The notes beneath the pieces were generated by a model. It worked only from the letters and a program-made list of their open reading frames with translations. It had not been told where the DNA came from and searched no databases. 64,000 bases of DNA from positions 1,344,001-1,408,000 of the forward strand of contig NZ_CP047095.1 in NCBI RefSeq assembly GCF_009806575.1, read 5' to 3'. Each line of letters begins with the position of its first letter. The stretch's first letter is position 1. Positions 35,008 through 42,878 of this stretch are shown one piece after another. The DNA is from Rossellomorea marisflavi. GTDB lineage: Bacteria > Bacillota > Bacilli > Bacillales > Bacillaceae_B. The position numbers were made by a program, and so were the translations under genes.

Positions 35008-35634
35008 ATGGCAAAGGTTCTATATATCACCGCACACCCGCACGATGAAACCCAATCTTACAGCATGGCGGTTGCATCCGCGTTCATGACGTCCTATCAA
35101 GAAAGCCACCAGGATGACCAGATCACCCATCTTGATCTCTATAAGGAACATATACCGGCCATCGATGCCGATGTGTTCAGTGGATGGGGGAAACTCCAAT
35201 CCGGAGGAGATCTGTCCCCGGATGAGCAGACAAAGGTAAGCCGCCTGAATGAGCTTTCCAAGCAGTTCGTGGAAGCCGATAAATATGTGTTCGTCACGCC
35301 ACTCTGGAATTTCTCATTTCCACCGGTCATGAAGGCATATATAGACTCGGTTGCCGTCGCAGGGAAATCATTCAAATATACCGAGAATGGTCCTGTCGGT
35401 CTCTTGACGGACAAGAAAGCGATCCACATCCAGGCAAGGGGAGGCATCTATTCCCATGGGCCCCAGGCCGAGCTTGAGATGGGTCACCGATATCTTGGGA
35501 TTATCATGCAATTTTTCGGCGTCCCGTCTTTTGAAGGGATTTTTGTCGAAGGGCATGCGGCCATGCCGGATAAAGCCGAGGAAATTAAAGCGGATGCCAT
35601 TGAAAAAGCCAAAGCTGCTGCTCCGAAGTTCTAA
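35008..35634 (+). CDS. azoR: FMN-dependent NADH-azoreductase
   Basis: A 208-residue flavodoxin-fold oxidoreductase of the AzoR/AcpD family. The FMN phosphate loop is [20 protein letters not shown] (about residues 6-25); [21 protein letters not shown] (about 95-115) and a GG-type loop QARGGIYS (about 140) complete the FMN site. It reduces azo compounds and quinones with NADH in the cytoplasm, and is usually part of electrophile/quinone stress responses. ATG with AAAGGAGGAG. No regulator is adjacent. It ends in a terminator shared with the convergent MFS gene. Confidence 0.93.
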   Translation: MAKVLYITAHPHDETQSYSMAVASAFMTSYQESHQDDQITHLDLYKEHIPAIDADVFSGWGKLQSGGDLSPDEQTKVSRLNELSKQFVEADKYVFVTPLWNFSFPPVMKAYIDSVAVAGKSFKYTENGPVGLLTDKKAIHIQARGGIYSHGPQAELEMGHRYLGIIMQFFGVPSFEGIFVEGHAAMPDKAEEIKADAIEKAKAAAPKF

Positions 35635-35638
35635 TAAG

Positions 35639-35672
35639 AAAATCCGGCCGAAGTGATTTCGGCCGGATTTTT
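35639..35672. terminator. Bidirectional terminator
   Basis: AAAATCCGGCCGAA / TTCGGCCGGATTTTT with a four-base loop, between azoR (+) and the MFS gene (-). Confidence 0.88.
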
Positions 35673-35675
35673 CTA

Positions 35676-36950
35676 TCAGATGATGGCGGAGCGATCGACG
35701 GATTCTTCCTTAGTCTCAGGTACGAAGGCGAGGATGACAATCCCGATCACAAAGAGGATCACCAGGGAGAACACCCCGCTGTTAGACTGCCCTGTCACCT
35801 GGGACGTCACGGCCACGAGCAATGGCCCCATGATCGAAGCGAATTTCCCGAAGATATTATAGAAACCGAAGAACTCATTGGCGTTCTTTTTAGGGACCAT
35901 CTTGGCAAAATAAGATCTGCTCAGTGCCTGGATACCCCCCTGAGAGGAGGCGACAAGCATGGCGAGAATCCAAAAATCAAGGGTCGTTTCGAGGAAGTAG
36001 GCGTAGATGCAGACGCCGATATAGACGATGATTCCTGCGTACAACATTTTCTTCCCCGTGAACTTCTCTGAAAGTCTTCCGTAAAGGATGGAAAATGGCC
36101 CTGCCACCACCTGGGTGACAAACAGGATGATCAACAGGTTGGTAGAAGTGATGCCTAGATCACTTCCATAGGCTGTGGACATGGTGATGATCGTACCGAC
36201 TCCATCGATATAAAAGAAATAAGCCAACAGGAATAGAAAAAGGGCTCTGTATTTCCGGATTTCTTTAAAGGTCTTACCGAGGCGTTTAAAGCTCTTCGCA
36301 ACGGGGTTTTTTTCGCGTTTGATGAAATAGTGCTGTTTGACATGCTTGAGGAGAGGGATGGTGAAGATTCCCCACCATATCGCTGTTATCACAAAGGCGA
36401 TGCCACTGGCCGTGTCGACGGCGATGGGAATGACCTGGCTCTGGGCGAGCACAATGATGGCGATGGCGATGATGAACGGGATCGTGCTTCCGATGTAACC
36501 GAGCCCATAGCCCCTGGCAGAAACACGGTCCATCCGGTCTTCGCTTGTTACATCGGTGAGGAAGGCATCATAAAATACGTTGGCTCCCGCAAATCCCACG
36601 GTGGAAACCGTGTAAAAGATGAGGAGGAGGATCCACTGCTCCCCTGGAATGAAGGCGAGGGAAGCTGTAAAGATGATACCCAGGGTGAAGAAGAAGGTGA
36701 AGAATTTTTTCTTGTAGCCTTCGTAATCAGCAATCGTGCCCAATATCGGACCGAGCATGGCCAAAATGAACGTCGCGATGGCAATGGTGTAGCCGAGATA
36801 CGCCGTGGAGTCCACGGAGCTCACTCCTGCACTTGTAGCGGCTGCCTTGAAGAAAAGCGGGAAAACGGCCGTGGAGATGATGATGGAATAGGCTGAGTTC
36901 GCCCAATCATAAAGGATCCAACTATTCTCTTCTTTTGTGAACTTTTTCAT
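35676..36950 (-). CDS. UMF1-type MFS transporter (YxiO/Atg22-like)
   Basis: A 424-residue transporter with twelve predicted membrane segments. The N-terminus KKFTKEENSWILYDWANSAYS contains the WxLYDWANSAY motif diagnostic of the UMF1/Atg22 family. A further conserved stretch is VFYDAFLTDVTSEDRMDRVSARGYGLGYIGS (loop after TM4, discussed by position about 128-158), and GGIQALSRSYFAKMVP lies near 345. Yeast Atg22 effluxes amino acids from vacuoles; bacterial substrates are unknown. It overlaps the upstream phosphodiesterase gene by four bases, so the two are one operon. Confidence 0.88.
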   Translation of the reverse strand: MKKFTKEENSWILYDWANSAYSIIISTAVFPLFFKAAATSAGVSSVDSTAYLGYTIAIATFILAMLGPILGTIADYEGYKKKFFTFFFTLGIIFTASLAFIPGEQWILLLIFYTVSTVGFAGANVFYDAFLTDVTSEDRMDRVSARGYGLGYIGSTIPFIIAIAIIVLAQSQVIPIAVDTASGIAFVITAIWWGIFTIPLLKHVKQHYFIKREKNPVAKSFKRLGKTFKEIRKYRALFLFLLAYFFYIDGVGTIITMSTAYGSDLGITSTNLLIILFVTQVVAGPFSILYGRLSEKFTGKKMLYAGIIVYIGVCIYAYFLETTLDFWILAMLVASSQGGIQALSRSYFAKMVPKKNANEFFGFYNIFGKFASIMGPLLVAVTSQVTGQSNSGVFSLVILFVIGIVILAFVPETKEESVDRSAII

Positions 36951-38260
36951 CCTTTTCCGTCCTCCTGTTCAATGTTCGCTGCATCCAGTAATTCATGTCG
37001 GCATACCCCATCTGTATCCCCGAGGTCAAGGCCGAGGAGGCGTGCCATGGTAGGACCCTCATCCACAAGATTCATCAATGGGATTTCCGTCTTTCTGATT
37101 CCGTTGCCCATGGCCATGAACATCGTCCCGTACTGTTCCTTGGAAGGGGAGTAACCATGAGAACCCCATGTATAGTTGCGATCCTGGACATCTTGAGGGG
37201 TGATGCGATGAAGGAAGTCGCCCTCGGTAAAGTCCTTGAAGTAATAGCCCTTCTCTGCCTCGAGCATGAATGCGGCACTCCCATCTGCACCCATGAGTCC
37301 CGCTTCATATCCCGTGAAGATCTCTTCGATTCCACCTTCTTTTTGAAGCGCTCGCAACAATCGGTGTACCCTATCCATAAGCCCTTCGTCTCTCACATAA
37401 ACATACGATGAGCCGTCGCACCCCTTAGCATAAACCTGCCAATCGGTCACTTTCCCCTTTTGATTACATGTGATCCACCCTTGCTCCTTGAAGCAAACGT
37501 TCAGTTGGATGGCCGTATCTTCGTCGAGTGCACTGTGATCTCCCAATGCAATCAACGTATACTCACATCCGCTTTCATCCAGTGCATGCATGATCCTTCC
37601 CAGGCGATCATCATGACGGTGGATGGCATCAAGGGCTTCCTTGGAAGAGAATCCGTGATAGTGCCTCATCGTATCAAGGTCGGTGAAATGGATGAGTGTC
37701 AGGCCTGGCTTCTTCGTACGGATCGTATGGATAGCGGATTCCAGTACAAAATCATCCAAAGCGGGTTGTTCAAGACCGTTCCTTATTGAACCGAATCGCC
37801 GTTGAAGATCCATTTGGTAGAGCGGGGTCCCATTCATGAGTGAAACCATGATCTGGTGGTGCCACGGACGGTTGGCGAATATCTCGGGAAGATTGTAATC
37901 GATGTTTGCTTTCGCAGTTACGGGCCATAGAAGGGCGGCCGTTGTAAGCCCGGCTGCCTTTGCTTCATCGTAGAGGGTGGTTCCCTGGATGTGAGAGCGG
38001 TGCCAGTACCAGTCGGGCGAAGGGCGTCCCGGCTGGATGAGCGTATTATTGATGATCCCATGACGCTTCGGATAGTTACCCGTCACGATCGACGCATGAC
38101 AAGGGTAGGTGACCGATGGATAAATGGTGCGCACATTCCGGCATAATGCCCCTTCATCGAGCAGGCGTCTGAAGTGCGGGAGCTCTTGCAAAAGGGGATA
38201 ATCCAGTGAAGACAGGCAGTCAAATGATACGACGATAAGATGCTCAGTCAGGCGGGTCAT
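36947..38260 (-). CDS. Alkaline-phosphatase-superfamily phosphodiesterase (NPP-like)
   Basis: A 437-residue metal-dependent phosphodiesterase/pyrophosphatase. Metal and nucleophile motifs: VVSFDCLSS (Asp, about 10), TIYPSVTYPCHASIVTG (Thr/Ser nucleophile region, about 45-60), HFTDLDTMRHYHG (about 195), LIALGDHSALD (Asp-His, about 245) and SHGYSP (His, about 370). No signal peptide, so probably cytoplasmic. The substrate may be a nucleotide pyrophosphate or phosphodiester. ATG 38260 has GGAGG five bases upstream. Operon with a UMF1-type transporter suggests a scavenging or export pathway; inference only. Confidence 0.85.
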   Translation of the reverse strand: MTRLTEHLIVVSFDCLSSLDYPLLQELPHFRRLLDEGALCRNVRTIYPSVTYPCHASIVTGNYPKRHGIINNTLIQPGRPSPDWYWHRSHIQGTTLYDEAKAAGLTTAALLWPVTAKANIDYNLPEIFANRPWHHQIMVSLMNGTPLYQMDLQRRFGSIRNGLEQPALDDFVLESAIHTIRTKKPGLTLIHFTDLDTMRHYHGFSSKEALDAIHRHDDRLGRIMHALDESGCEYTLIALGDHSALDEDTAIQLNVCFKEQGWITCNQKGKVTDWQVYAKGCDGSSYVYVRDEGLMDRVHRLLRALQKEGGIEEIFTGYEAGLMGADGSAAFMLEAEKGYYFKDFTEGDFLHRITPQDVQDRNYTWGSHGYSPSKEQYGTMFMAMGNGIRKTEIPLMNLVDEGPTMARLLGLDLGDTDGVCRHELLDAANIEQEDGKG

Positions 38261-38360
38261 GTGTACCTCCAACAGGGAAATATACTATATATCTATTAAT
38301 ATAGCAGAAGATTCAGAATGTACATAAGGACTTTTGTTAATAACAGGTAAAGGGAACAAG

Positions 38361-38384
38361 AAAAGCTCCGTAGAGCCCGGAGCC
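38361..38384 (-). terminator. Terminator of the bactofilin operon
   Basis: Minus strand: GGCTCCG / CGGAGC stem with a GGCTCTA loop, followed by TTTT. Confidence 0.7.
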
Positions 38385-38391
38385 TTGGTTG

Positions 38392-39180
38392 TTAAATCTT
38401 GGTCGAACGCATGACCTTTGCATTTTCTTTCGTGTCTAGTTCATGGGAATATTCCACGTTTTCAATTTCACAATTCTCTCCGATGATGATGTGCTTCCCG
38501 CGAACGAGCTTCGCTTTAGTATTTTCCAGGGTGATGAGATCCCCCTCAATGAGGTCACAGTGGAGGAACTCATCTTTTTGTGTGAAGAAATTGACCACCT
38601 GCTTGAAGAATTTCCCCGTGCGGCTCTGTTTGACCACCACTGTTTCGCCGCCGATTTCCTTGATGGAGGAGTGATGATGCAGCTTGATATCAATCTTATC
38701 CGCATTCAGCAATCCGTCGATATGGACGGAGCCTGAAGAAGTGAAGCTTTCCACTTCGCAGTCCTTGCCGACCTTGAGGGAACCGCTTGTCTCAAGGGAC
38801 TGCCCCTGGATCCTTCCGTCCACTTTACATGCTCCGCTGCTCTCGAGCGTCTGTGCGAATAAATCACCGGCGATCTTCACCGAACCACTGATGTCAACTT
38901 CTTGTGCTGTAAGGTTTCCATTACATTTGGAAGAACCGCTTACGGTGAAGGTCCCTGTTTGGATGTCGCCTGAAAACACGGAAGAGCCGCTCGTTTTCAT
39001 ATGTTCCGCATCCACTTTTCCATCCACCTTACCCGAACCAGACATATGGAAATCCTTGCAGGATAAGTCGCCATGAATCTTTCCGCTTCCGCTAATTTTC
39101 ACATCTTTGAATGTGCCGCCTCCCGATGTCCCGCTTCCACTGATCTTCAAGTCATATAATTTCGTTTGAGCTGCACTCAT
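38392..39180 (-). CDS. Bactofilin-type polymer-forming cytoskeletal protein (YhbE/YhbF-like)
   Basis: A 262-residue protein made of short repeats of the DUF583/bactofilin beta-helix pattern. SGSG or SGS recurs about every 16-20 residues (LKISGSGTSGGG, VKISGSGKIHGD, FHMSGSGKVDGK, FTVSGSSKCNGN, VDISGSVKIAGD). A C-terminal domain with basic patch KFFKQVVNFFTQK follows. Bactofilins self-assemble into filaments and affect cell shape or division. ATG 39180 with AAGGAGG; the extended frame is rejected. It follows the yhbD homologue by 22 bases, matching the B. subtilis yhbDEF order, except only one bactofilin is present here. Confidence 0.87.
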   Translation of the reverse strand: MSAAQTKLYDLKISGSGTSGGGTFKDVKISGSGKIHGDLSCKDFHMSGSGKVDGKVDAEHMKTSGSSVFSGDIQTGTFTVSGSSKCNGNLTAQEVDISGSVKIAGDLFAQTLESSGACKVDGRIQGQSLETSGSLKVGKDCEVESFTSSGSVHIDGLLNADKIDIKLHHHSSIKEIGGETVVVKQSRTGKFFKQVVNFFTQKDEFLHCDLIEGDLITLENTKAKLVRGKHIIIGENCEIENVEYSHELDTKENAKVMRSTKI

Positions 39181-39202
39181 CGTTATCCTCCTTAGAATAT
39201 CT

Positions 39203-39805
39203 TCACTTTGTTGCAATGCTGCCGTTCACTTGTTCCATCAACGAACCGATGTCCATCTCCACGGCTTTCACGGATTCTTCCATGACCCACTTACTGTCAC
39301 CGGGAAGCTGCATCCACATCCATCCCGAGCCTTTGCTCATGCCGATGAGCCTGTAGTCGAGGGGAGGAGGGGAAGATTCCAGAAAGGAGACCAGCTCCTT
39401 CAATGCTTCTTCCTCCACGCCCTCCTCTTTGGCAATGTGCAAAATCTTGCCGTGCAGCAGATCCTGACCGGTAAAGGTTTCCCTTGCTTGGAACAAGTTC
39501 CAGAGATCTTCCGGTATCAGGTTCAGTTCCCTTACCTGCTTTCCACTCAGTTGGATGGTGGACGAATCAGGAGAGAAGATCGCTGAAAGCTCATCGAGGG
39601 AGTGGTCATCCTTCAGCTCTTTGATCTTTTGTATGCGTTCGAGCACTTTCTCCTTTGGAAAGTAGGTTTCTTGTCCCGTGAAGCTGGACTTTTTGATAAA
39701 CCAGCTTTCAGGGAGGATGTTCTTTCTTTTCCACCGGTAGAGCTGTCCGTAGGAAATGCCGGTCATATCGAGGACTTCACGTTTGGAAATCAATTCTTCA
39801 CTCAT
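39203..39805 (-). CDS. yhbD: MerR-like regulator, DUF4004 (YhbD)
   Basis: A 200-residue protein with an N-terminal MerR-type helix-turn-helix: SEELISKREVLDMTGISYGQLYRWKRKNILP (about residues 3-33) followed by wing-like TYFPKEKVLERIQKIKELKDD. The C-terminal DUF4004 region ends MEESVKAVEMDIGSLMEQVNGS. ATG 39805 with AGGAGG six bases upstream. It is the partner of bactofilin in B. subtilis too. Two copies of an ACAWTGTTACG-type motif lie just upstream, likely its own operator. Confidence 0.85.
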   Translation of the reverse strand: MSEELISKREVLDMTGISYGQLYRWKRKNILPESWFIKKSSFTGQETYFPKEKVLERIQKIKELKDDHSLDELSAIFSPDSSTIQLSGKQVRELNLIPEDLWNLFQARETFTGQDLLHGKILHIAKEEGVEEEALKELVSFLESSPPPLDYRLIGMSKGSGWMWMQLPGDSKWVMEESVKAVEMDIGSLMEQVNGSIATK

Positions 39806-39818
39806 ACTCAACCTCCTT

Positions 39819-39873
39819 GTAACAAAACATTGTTACGCTGTATCTGTATTCAGAATAGCAGAACAATGTTACG
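39819..39873. promoter_or_regulatory. Candidate operator of YhbD
   Basis: GTAACA-N6-TGTTAC (39819-39836) is a perfect spaced palindrome directly before yhbD. A second AACAATGTTACG (39862-39873) lies 26 bases further. MerR-type proteins often bind GTnAC-type dyads between -35 and -10 elements. Autoregulation is inferred. Confidence 0.45.
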
Positions 39874-39910
39874 TTGGCAAGTGAGTTTGAAAAAAATTCC
39901 TCTGTGCCTA

Positions 39911-39939
39911 TTGCAAAACAACGTAAATCGGTATATAGT
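39911..39939 (+). promoter_or_regulatory. Sigma-A promoter of the GntR/ABC operon
   Basis: TTGCAA, 17-base spacer, TATAGT, followed immediately by a near-perfect palindromic operator. Confidence 0.7.
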
Positions 39940-39961
39940 ACATTACATCAGTAATGCACTA
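39936..39961 (+). promoter_or_regulatory. Operator palindrome for the GntR/YtrA-type regulator
   Basis: TAGTACATTAC (39936-39946) and GTAATGCACTA (39951-39961) are reverse complements with one mismatch, separated by ATCA. The left arm overlaps the -10 box, so binding would block transcription. Position directly before the regulator gene supports autoregulation. Confidence 0.65.
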
Positions 39962-39985
39962 TGGCAGGGAGAGGTGAATGCACTC

Positions 39986-40366
39986 TTGATCTTAAATTCA
40001 AACAGTTCGAAGCCGATTTACGTCCAGATTGCCGAATGGATCGAAACGGAGATCCTTTCTGATGCCCTACAAGCAGATCAGAAAGTTTACTCACAATATC
40101 AGCTTTCCGACATGCTCAATATCAATCCGGCGACGGCTGGAAAGGGACTATCACTATTAGTAGATGAAGAAGTGCTGTACAAAAAAAGGGGGCTGGGTAT
40201 GTTTGTATCGGAAAAGGCCAAGAACATCATTTTGATGAGGAGAAAAAATGAGACGCTTGGGGAACTCATCGGGAATCTGGTGAAGGAAGCCGCGTATCTG
40301 AATGTATCGGAAGACGAACTGATCCGGTTGATCAGGGAAGAAATGGGAAGGGGGAATGAAGAGTGA
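39986..40366 (+). CDS. GntR-family regulator, YtrA subfamily
   Basis: A 126-residue repressor of the small YtrA group: an N-terminal winged helix (KPIYVQIAEWIETEILSD, then QKVYSQYQLSDMLNINPATAGKGLSLL with recognition helix near residues 45-60 and wing KKRGLGMFVSEKA) followed by a short two-helix dimerisation tail. There is no ligand-binding domain. The best start is TTG 39986, nine bases after AGAGGTG; a GTG at 39974 has no ribosome-binding site. The stop overlaps the ATPase gene start. YtrA-type regulators typically control adjacent ABC exporters induced by cell-wall antibiotics. Confidence 0.82.
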   Translation: MILNSNSSKPIYVQIAEWIETEILSDALQADQKVYSQYQLSDMLNINPATAGKGLSLLVDEEVLYKKRGLGMFVSEKAKNIILMRRKNETLGELIGNLVKEAAYLNVSEDELIRLIREEMGRGNEE

Positions 40367-41973
40367 GTGTCATCGAGTGTAATCGAGTCTCAAAGACCTA
40401 CGGTGGGAAAAAGGCCGTGAATCAGGTGACCTTCACGATCGAGGAGAATGTGATCACGGGTTTGATCGGGAGGAACGGCGCAGGGAAAACGACTTTATTG
40501 AAGCTCCTGGCAGGCTTCATACGGCCGACGGATGGGGAAATCCGCATTTTTGAAGAAACTCCCTTCAATTCCTTGAAGGTATCCGCCAACAGTATCTATG
40601 TGGATGACCAAATGACCTTTTCCCCTTATCTGAACCTGAAGGAAATCCTCCATGCCATGAAGGATTTCTATCCCAATTGGGATATGGAGATCGCCCGAAA
40701 GCTGATGGCCCATTTCTCCCTTGACGGAAAAACGTATCATAGCCAGCTCTCCAAAGGCATGAAAAGCACTTTCAACGTCATTGTCGGCCTTGCTGCACGC
40801 TGTCCCTTGACCATCATGGATGAACCCGTCACGGGGATGGACGCTGCCGTAAGGAAGGACTTCTATCGCATGATGCTGAAGGATTATCTCGCCCATCCGA
40901 GGACCATGCTCCTCTCCAGTCATCTCCTGACCGAGATGGAGGATCTTATTGAAAACATCCTCCTCATGAAGGACGGCGGGCTGTGCCTTCATAAGAGTGT
41001 AGATGAAATCAGGCAGCTTGTCATCGAAGTGAGCGGACCGAAAGAAGAACTGGAAAAGTGGGCTTCCGCGCAGGACGTGCTGCACATGAAATCCACCACC
41101 CCTCACCTGGCACTTGCTGCTGTAAGAGGGGACCGGCTTGAAGGGCGCATCCCTGAAACGTTTGCGGTCAGGGAAGTAGCGGCAGAAGACGCATGTGTAT
41201 ACATCACAGGAAGAGGAAAAGGGGAATCGATGATGTCTATCGCTAAGGCGGACTTTTGGAGCACCGTCATGAAACAGCTTCGATACAAACTGAAAGCTTA
41301 TAGAGGGGTTTATACATCGATGATCATTGTTCAAGTTGTCGCGCTTTTACTATCCCTCGGGAGCACCGGTGGGTCGGTCGGATCCTCTTCCATGGGCTAT
41401 TCCTTCGAGGTGAACGGATTTTCCGGGAACCTGATCCTGGTCTTCACGATGATCTGGTCATTCATGACGGCCATCGTCATCACGACGAAGGCGTATCGAT
41501 ACAGTGACTTTTTAATGGTTAGTAACAGGCTGACCAGTCAGGTTTCATCACTGCTGTGTCTATTGATCATATCCATCATCGGGGCACTCACAGCGATCGG
41601 TGCAGATTATTTACTCCGTGATCTGTTGATTTTGTTCCGGGATGCAGCGTTTATTTTTGAGGGGGCGGCACCGACGATTCAAGGAATCCTTGGAACTTGT
41701 ATGTACCTGATATTGTTCGCCCTTTCAGGGTATACGTGCGGTATGCTGGTTCAGATGAATAAGCTGTTCCTCTTCATCATTCCTGCCATAGTCATCGGCG
41801 TCCCCATGACCACTTCATTTATGTTGGGAGTCCGATTCTTAACAGAAGATCTTTTCCTATTCTTTTTGGATGAGACCTCATTCAGTCTATTCGTTGGAAA
41901 GTTCCTGCTCGTCAGCCTCCCACTTTTCGCGGTGAACCTGATAACAGGAAATCGCTTGGAGGTGAAATCATGA
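40363..41973 (+). CDS. ABC ATPase (YtrB-like) apparently fused to its permease; likely frameshift fusion
   Basis: As written, a 536-residue protein. Residues 1-286 are a YtrB-type ATPase: Walker A GRNGAGKTT (about 37), signature LSKGMKSTFNVIVGLA (about 130), Walker B LTIMDEPVTGMD (about 150), H-loop SSHLLTEM. Residues 290-536 are a six-helix permease. The join sits at GGGG 41221-41224. With one more G the ATPase frame would end at a TAA at 41244-41246 as a 294-residue protein (YtrB is about 292), and the permease would begin at ATG 41230 or 41233 with AAAAGGGGG as its ribosome-binding site. Separate genes are the rule in this family, so I suspect a homopolymer indel rather than a natural fusion. 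Confidence 0.8.
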   Translation: MSVIECNRVSKTYGGKKAVNQVTFTIEENVITGLIGRNGAGKTTLLKLLAGFIRPTDGEIRIFEETPFNSLKVSANSIYVDDQMTFSPYLNLKEILHAMKDFYPNWDMEIARKLMAHFSLDGKTYHSQLSKGMKSTFNVIVGLAARCPLTIMDEPVTGMDAAVRKDFYRMMLKDYLAHPRTMLLSSHLLTEMEDLIENILLMKDGGLCLHKSVDEIRQLVIEVSGPKEELEKWASAQDVLHMKSTTPHLALAAVRGDRLEGRIPETFAVREVAAEDACVYITGRGKGESMMSIAKADFWSTVMKQLRYKLKAYRGVYTSMIIVQVVALLLSLGSTGGSVGSSSMGYSFEVNGFSGNLILVFTMIWSFMTAIVITTKAYRYSDFLMVSNRLTSQVSSLLCLLIISIIGALTAIGADYLLRDLLILFRDAAFIFEGAAPTIQGILGTCMYLILFALSGYTCGMLVQMNKLFLFIIPAIVIGVPMTTSFMLGVRFLTEDLFLFFLDETSFSLFVGKFLLVSLPLFAVNLITGNRLEVKS

Positions 41974-42674
41974 TGGTCCTTGGCCTTATACTCCCCATCT
42001 TCATCATCGCCCTACTTGCAGTGCTTATTGGTTTTTCTCTCAAAAAGACGAAGGTTGCAGGGTTAGGCAAACGGATCTTACCGGAAAAAATCTTGCTGGT
42101 ATATGGGATCATACTGGTTGCTTCCATCCTCGTATTCGTATTCTTGCCTGACCATATGAAGGACACAAGGTATGCAGCAGCTGATTATACAAATGAAAAA
42201 GACTACAACCGATTTATGACCGGCCTGATGGACGGCACCATTGAACAGGTGCCAACAGCTGTTTTGCAAAAAGAATGGAACTTCCCCGGTAAGGAAAAAT
42301 CGTTCGATGTCAAAACGATGGGATGGCAAGACGGCGACCCTTTCATCATTGTAGACGACCGGGGGAAATCAGACGAAATTACGGTAAAGCATATTGTATC
42401 CCGGAGCGTTCTTCAGAATCTGGATATCACGAGCGAAGTACCTTCTCCAAAGATAGCATTTAAAGATGGGGTCCTGACAGTGAAAAGTCAGCCCGAGAAG
42501 AAGATCGTCATCAATCAGTACACAGGCTCTTTTGTGACCAATCAGTTTAAAGGTGTGACCGCTTTTGGAGGTGAATCGTTTGAATCCTCCATCGGCACCG
42601 ACGCCGTTTACATCACGGTGCCAAAGGGAACCCTTGTATCCGGCCCTGTAGAATGGATAAGGGATCATGAATGA
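41970..42674 (+). CDS. Membrane protein of the GntR/ABC operon, unknown
   Basis: A 234-residue protein with two N-terminal membrane segments (about residues 3-22 and 41-60) and an outside domain of about 170 residues that is beta-rich at its C-terminus (a head-like repeat resembling adhesin/DUF4097-type beta-helix: VTAFGGESFESSIGTDAVYITVPKGTLV). No catalytic motif is seen. The ATG overlaps the previous stop (ATGA) and GGAGGTG lies upstream, so it is translated with the ABC genes. It probably acts as an accessory or sensor subunit of that transporter. Confidence 0.7.
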   Translation: MMVLGLILPIFIIALLAVLIGFSLKKTKVAGLGKRILPEKILLVYGIILVASILVFVFLPDHMKDTRYAAADYTNEKDYNRFMTGLMDGTIEQVPTAVLQKEWNFPGKEKSFDVKTMGWQDGDPFIIVDDRGKSDEITVKHIVSRSVLQNLDITSEVPSPKIAFKDGVLTVKSQPEKKIVINQYTGSFVTNQFKGVTAFGGESFESSIGTDAVYITVPKGTLVSGPVEWIRDHE

Positions 42675-42718
42675 TCGATGAAGAATCGATGAAGAATGAA
42701 TAGAGGATGAACGGAAGG

Positions 42719-42746
42719 AGGCATCTTTGGAAGATGCCTTTTTTTC
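42719..42746 (+). terminator. Terminator of the GntR/ABC operon
   Basis: AGGCATCTT / AAGATGCCT with a TGG loop and a T7 run. Confidence 0.88.
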
Positions 42747-42790
42747 TATGGAAATAATAGGTTAGGAGGAATACCTCTCCAGAAAATCAT

Positions 42791-42815
42791 GTTTATTCTA
42801 CCAATAGAAGGGTAG
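42791..42815 (+). promoter_or_regulatory. Sigma-B promoter of the catalase gene
   Basis: GTTTAT and GGGTAG separated by 13 bases, close to the general stress consensus GTTTAA-N12/15-GGGTAT. katE of B. subtilis is a classic sigma-B gene, so both motif and context agree. Confidence 0.7.
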
Positions 42816-42830
42816 TTTGTAAGTGGATTT

Positions 42831-42845
42831 GTTTACATAGTAAAC
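42831..42845 (+). promoter_or_regulatory. Palindrome between catalase promoter and gene
   Basis: GTTTAC-ATA-GTAAAC, a perfect 15-base dyad 16 bases downstream of the sigma-B -10 box. Possible repressor site in the initially transcribed region; the binding protein is unknown. Confidence 0.35.
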
Positions 42846-42878
42846 AGCATTAAAAAACAGGTGGAGAGGGTTGAGAGA

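Noticed and set aside
40495..41334. 279-codon antisense frame over the ABC ATPase
   Set aside because: Shadow of a strongly supported coding frame; no family features.
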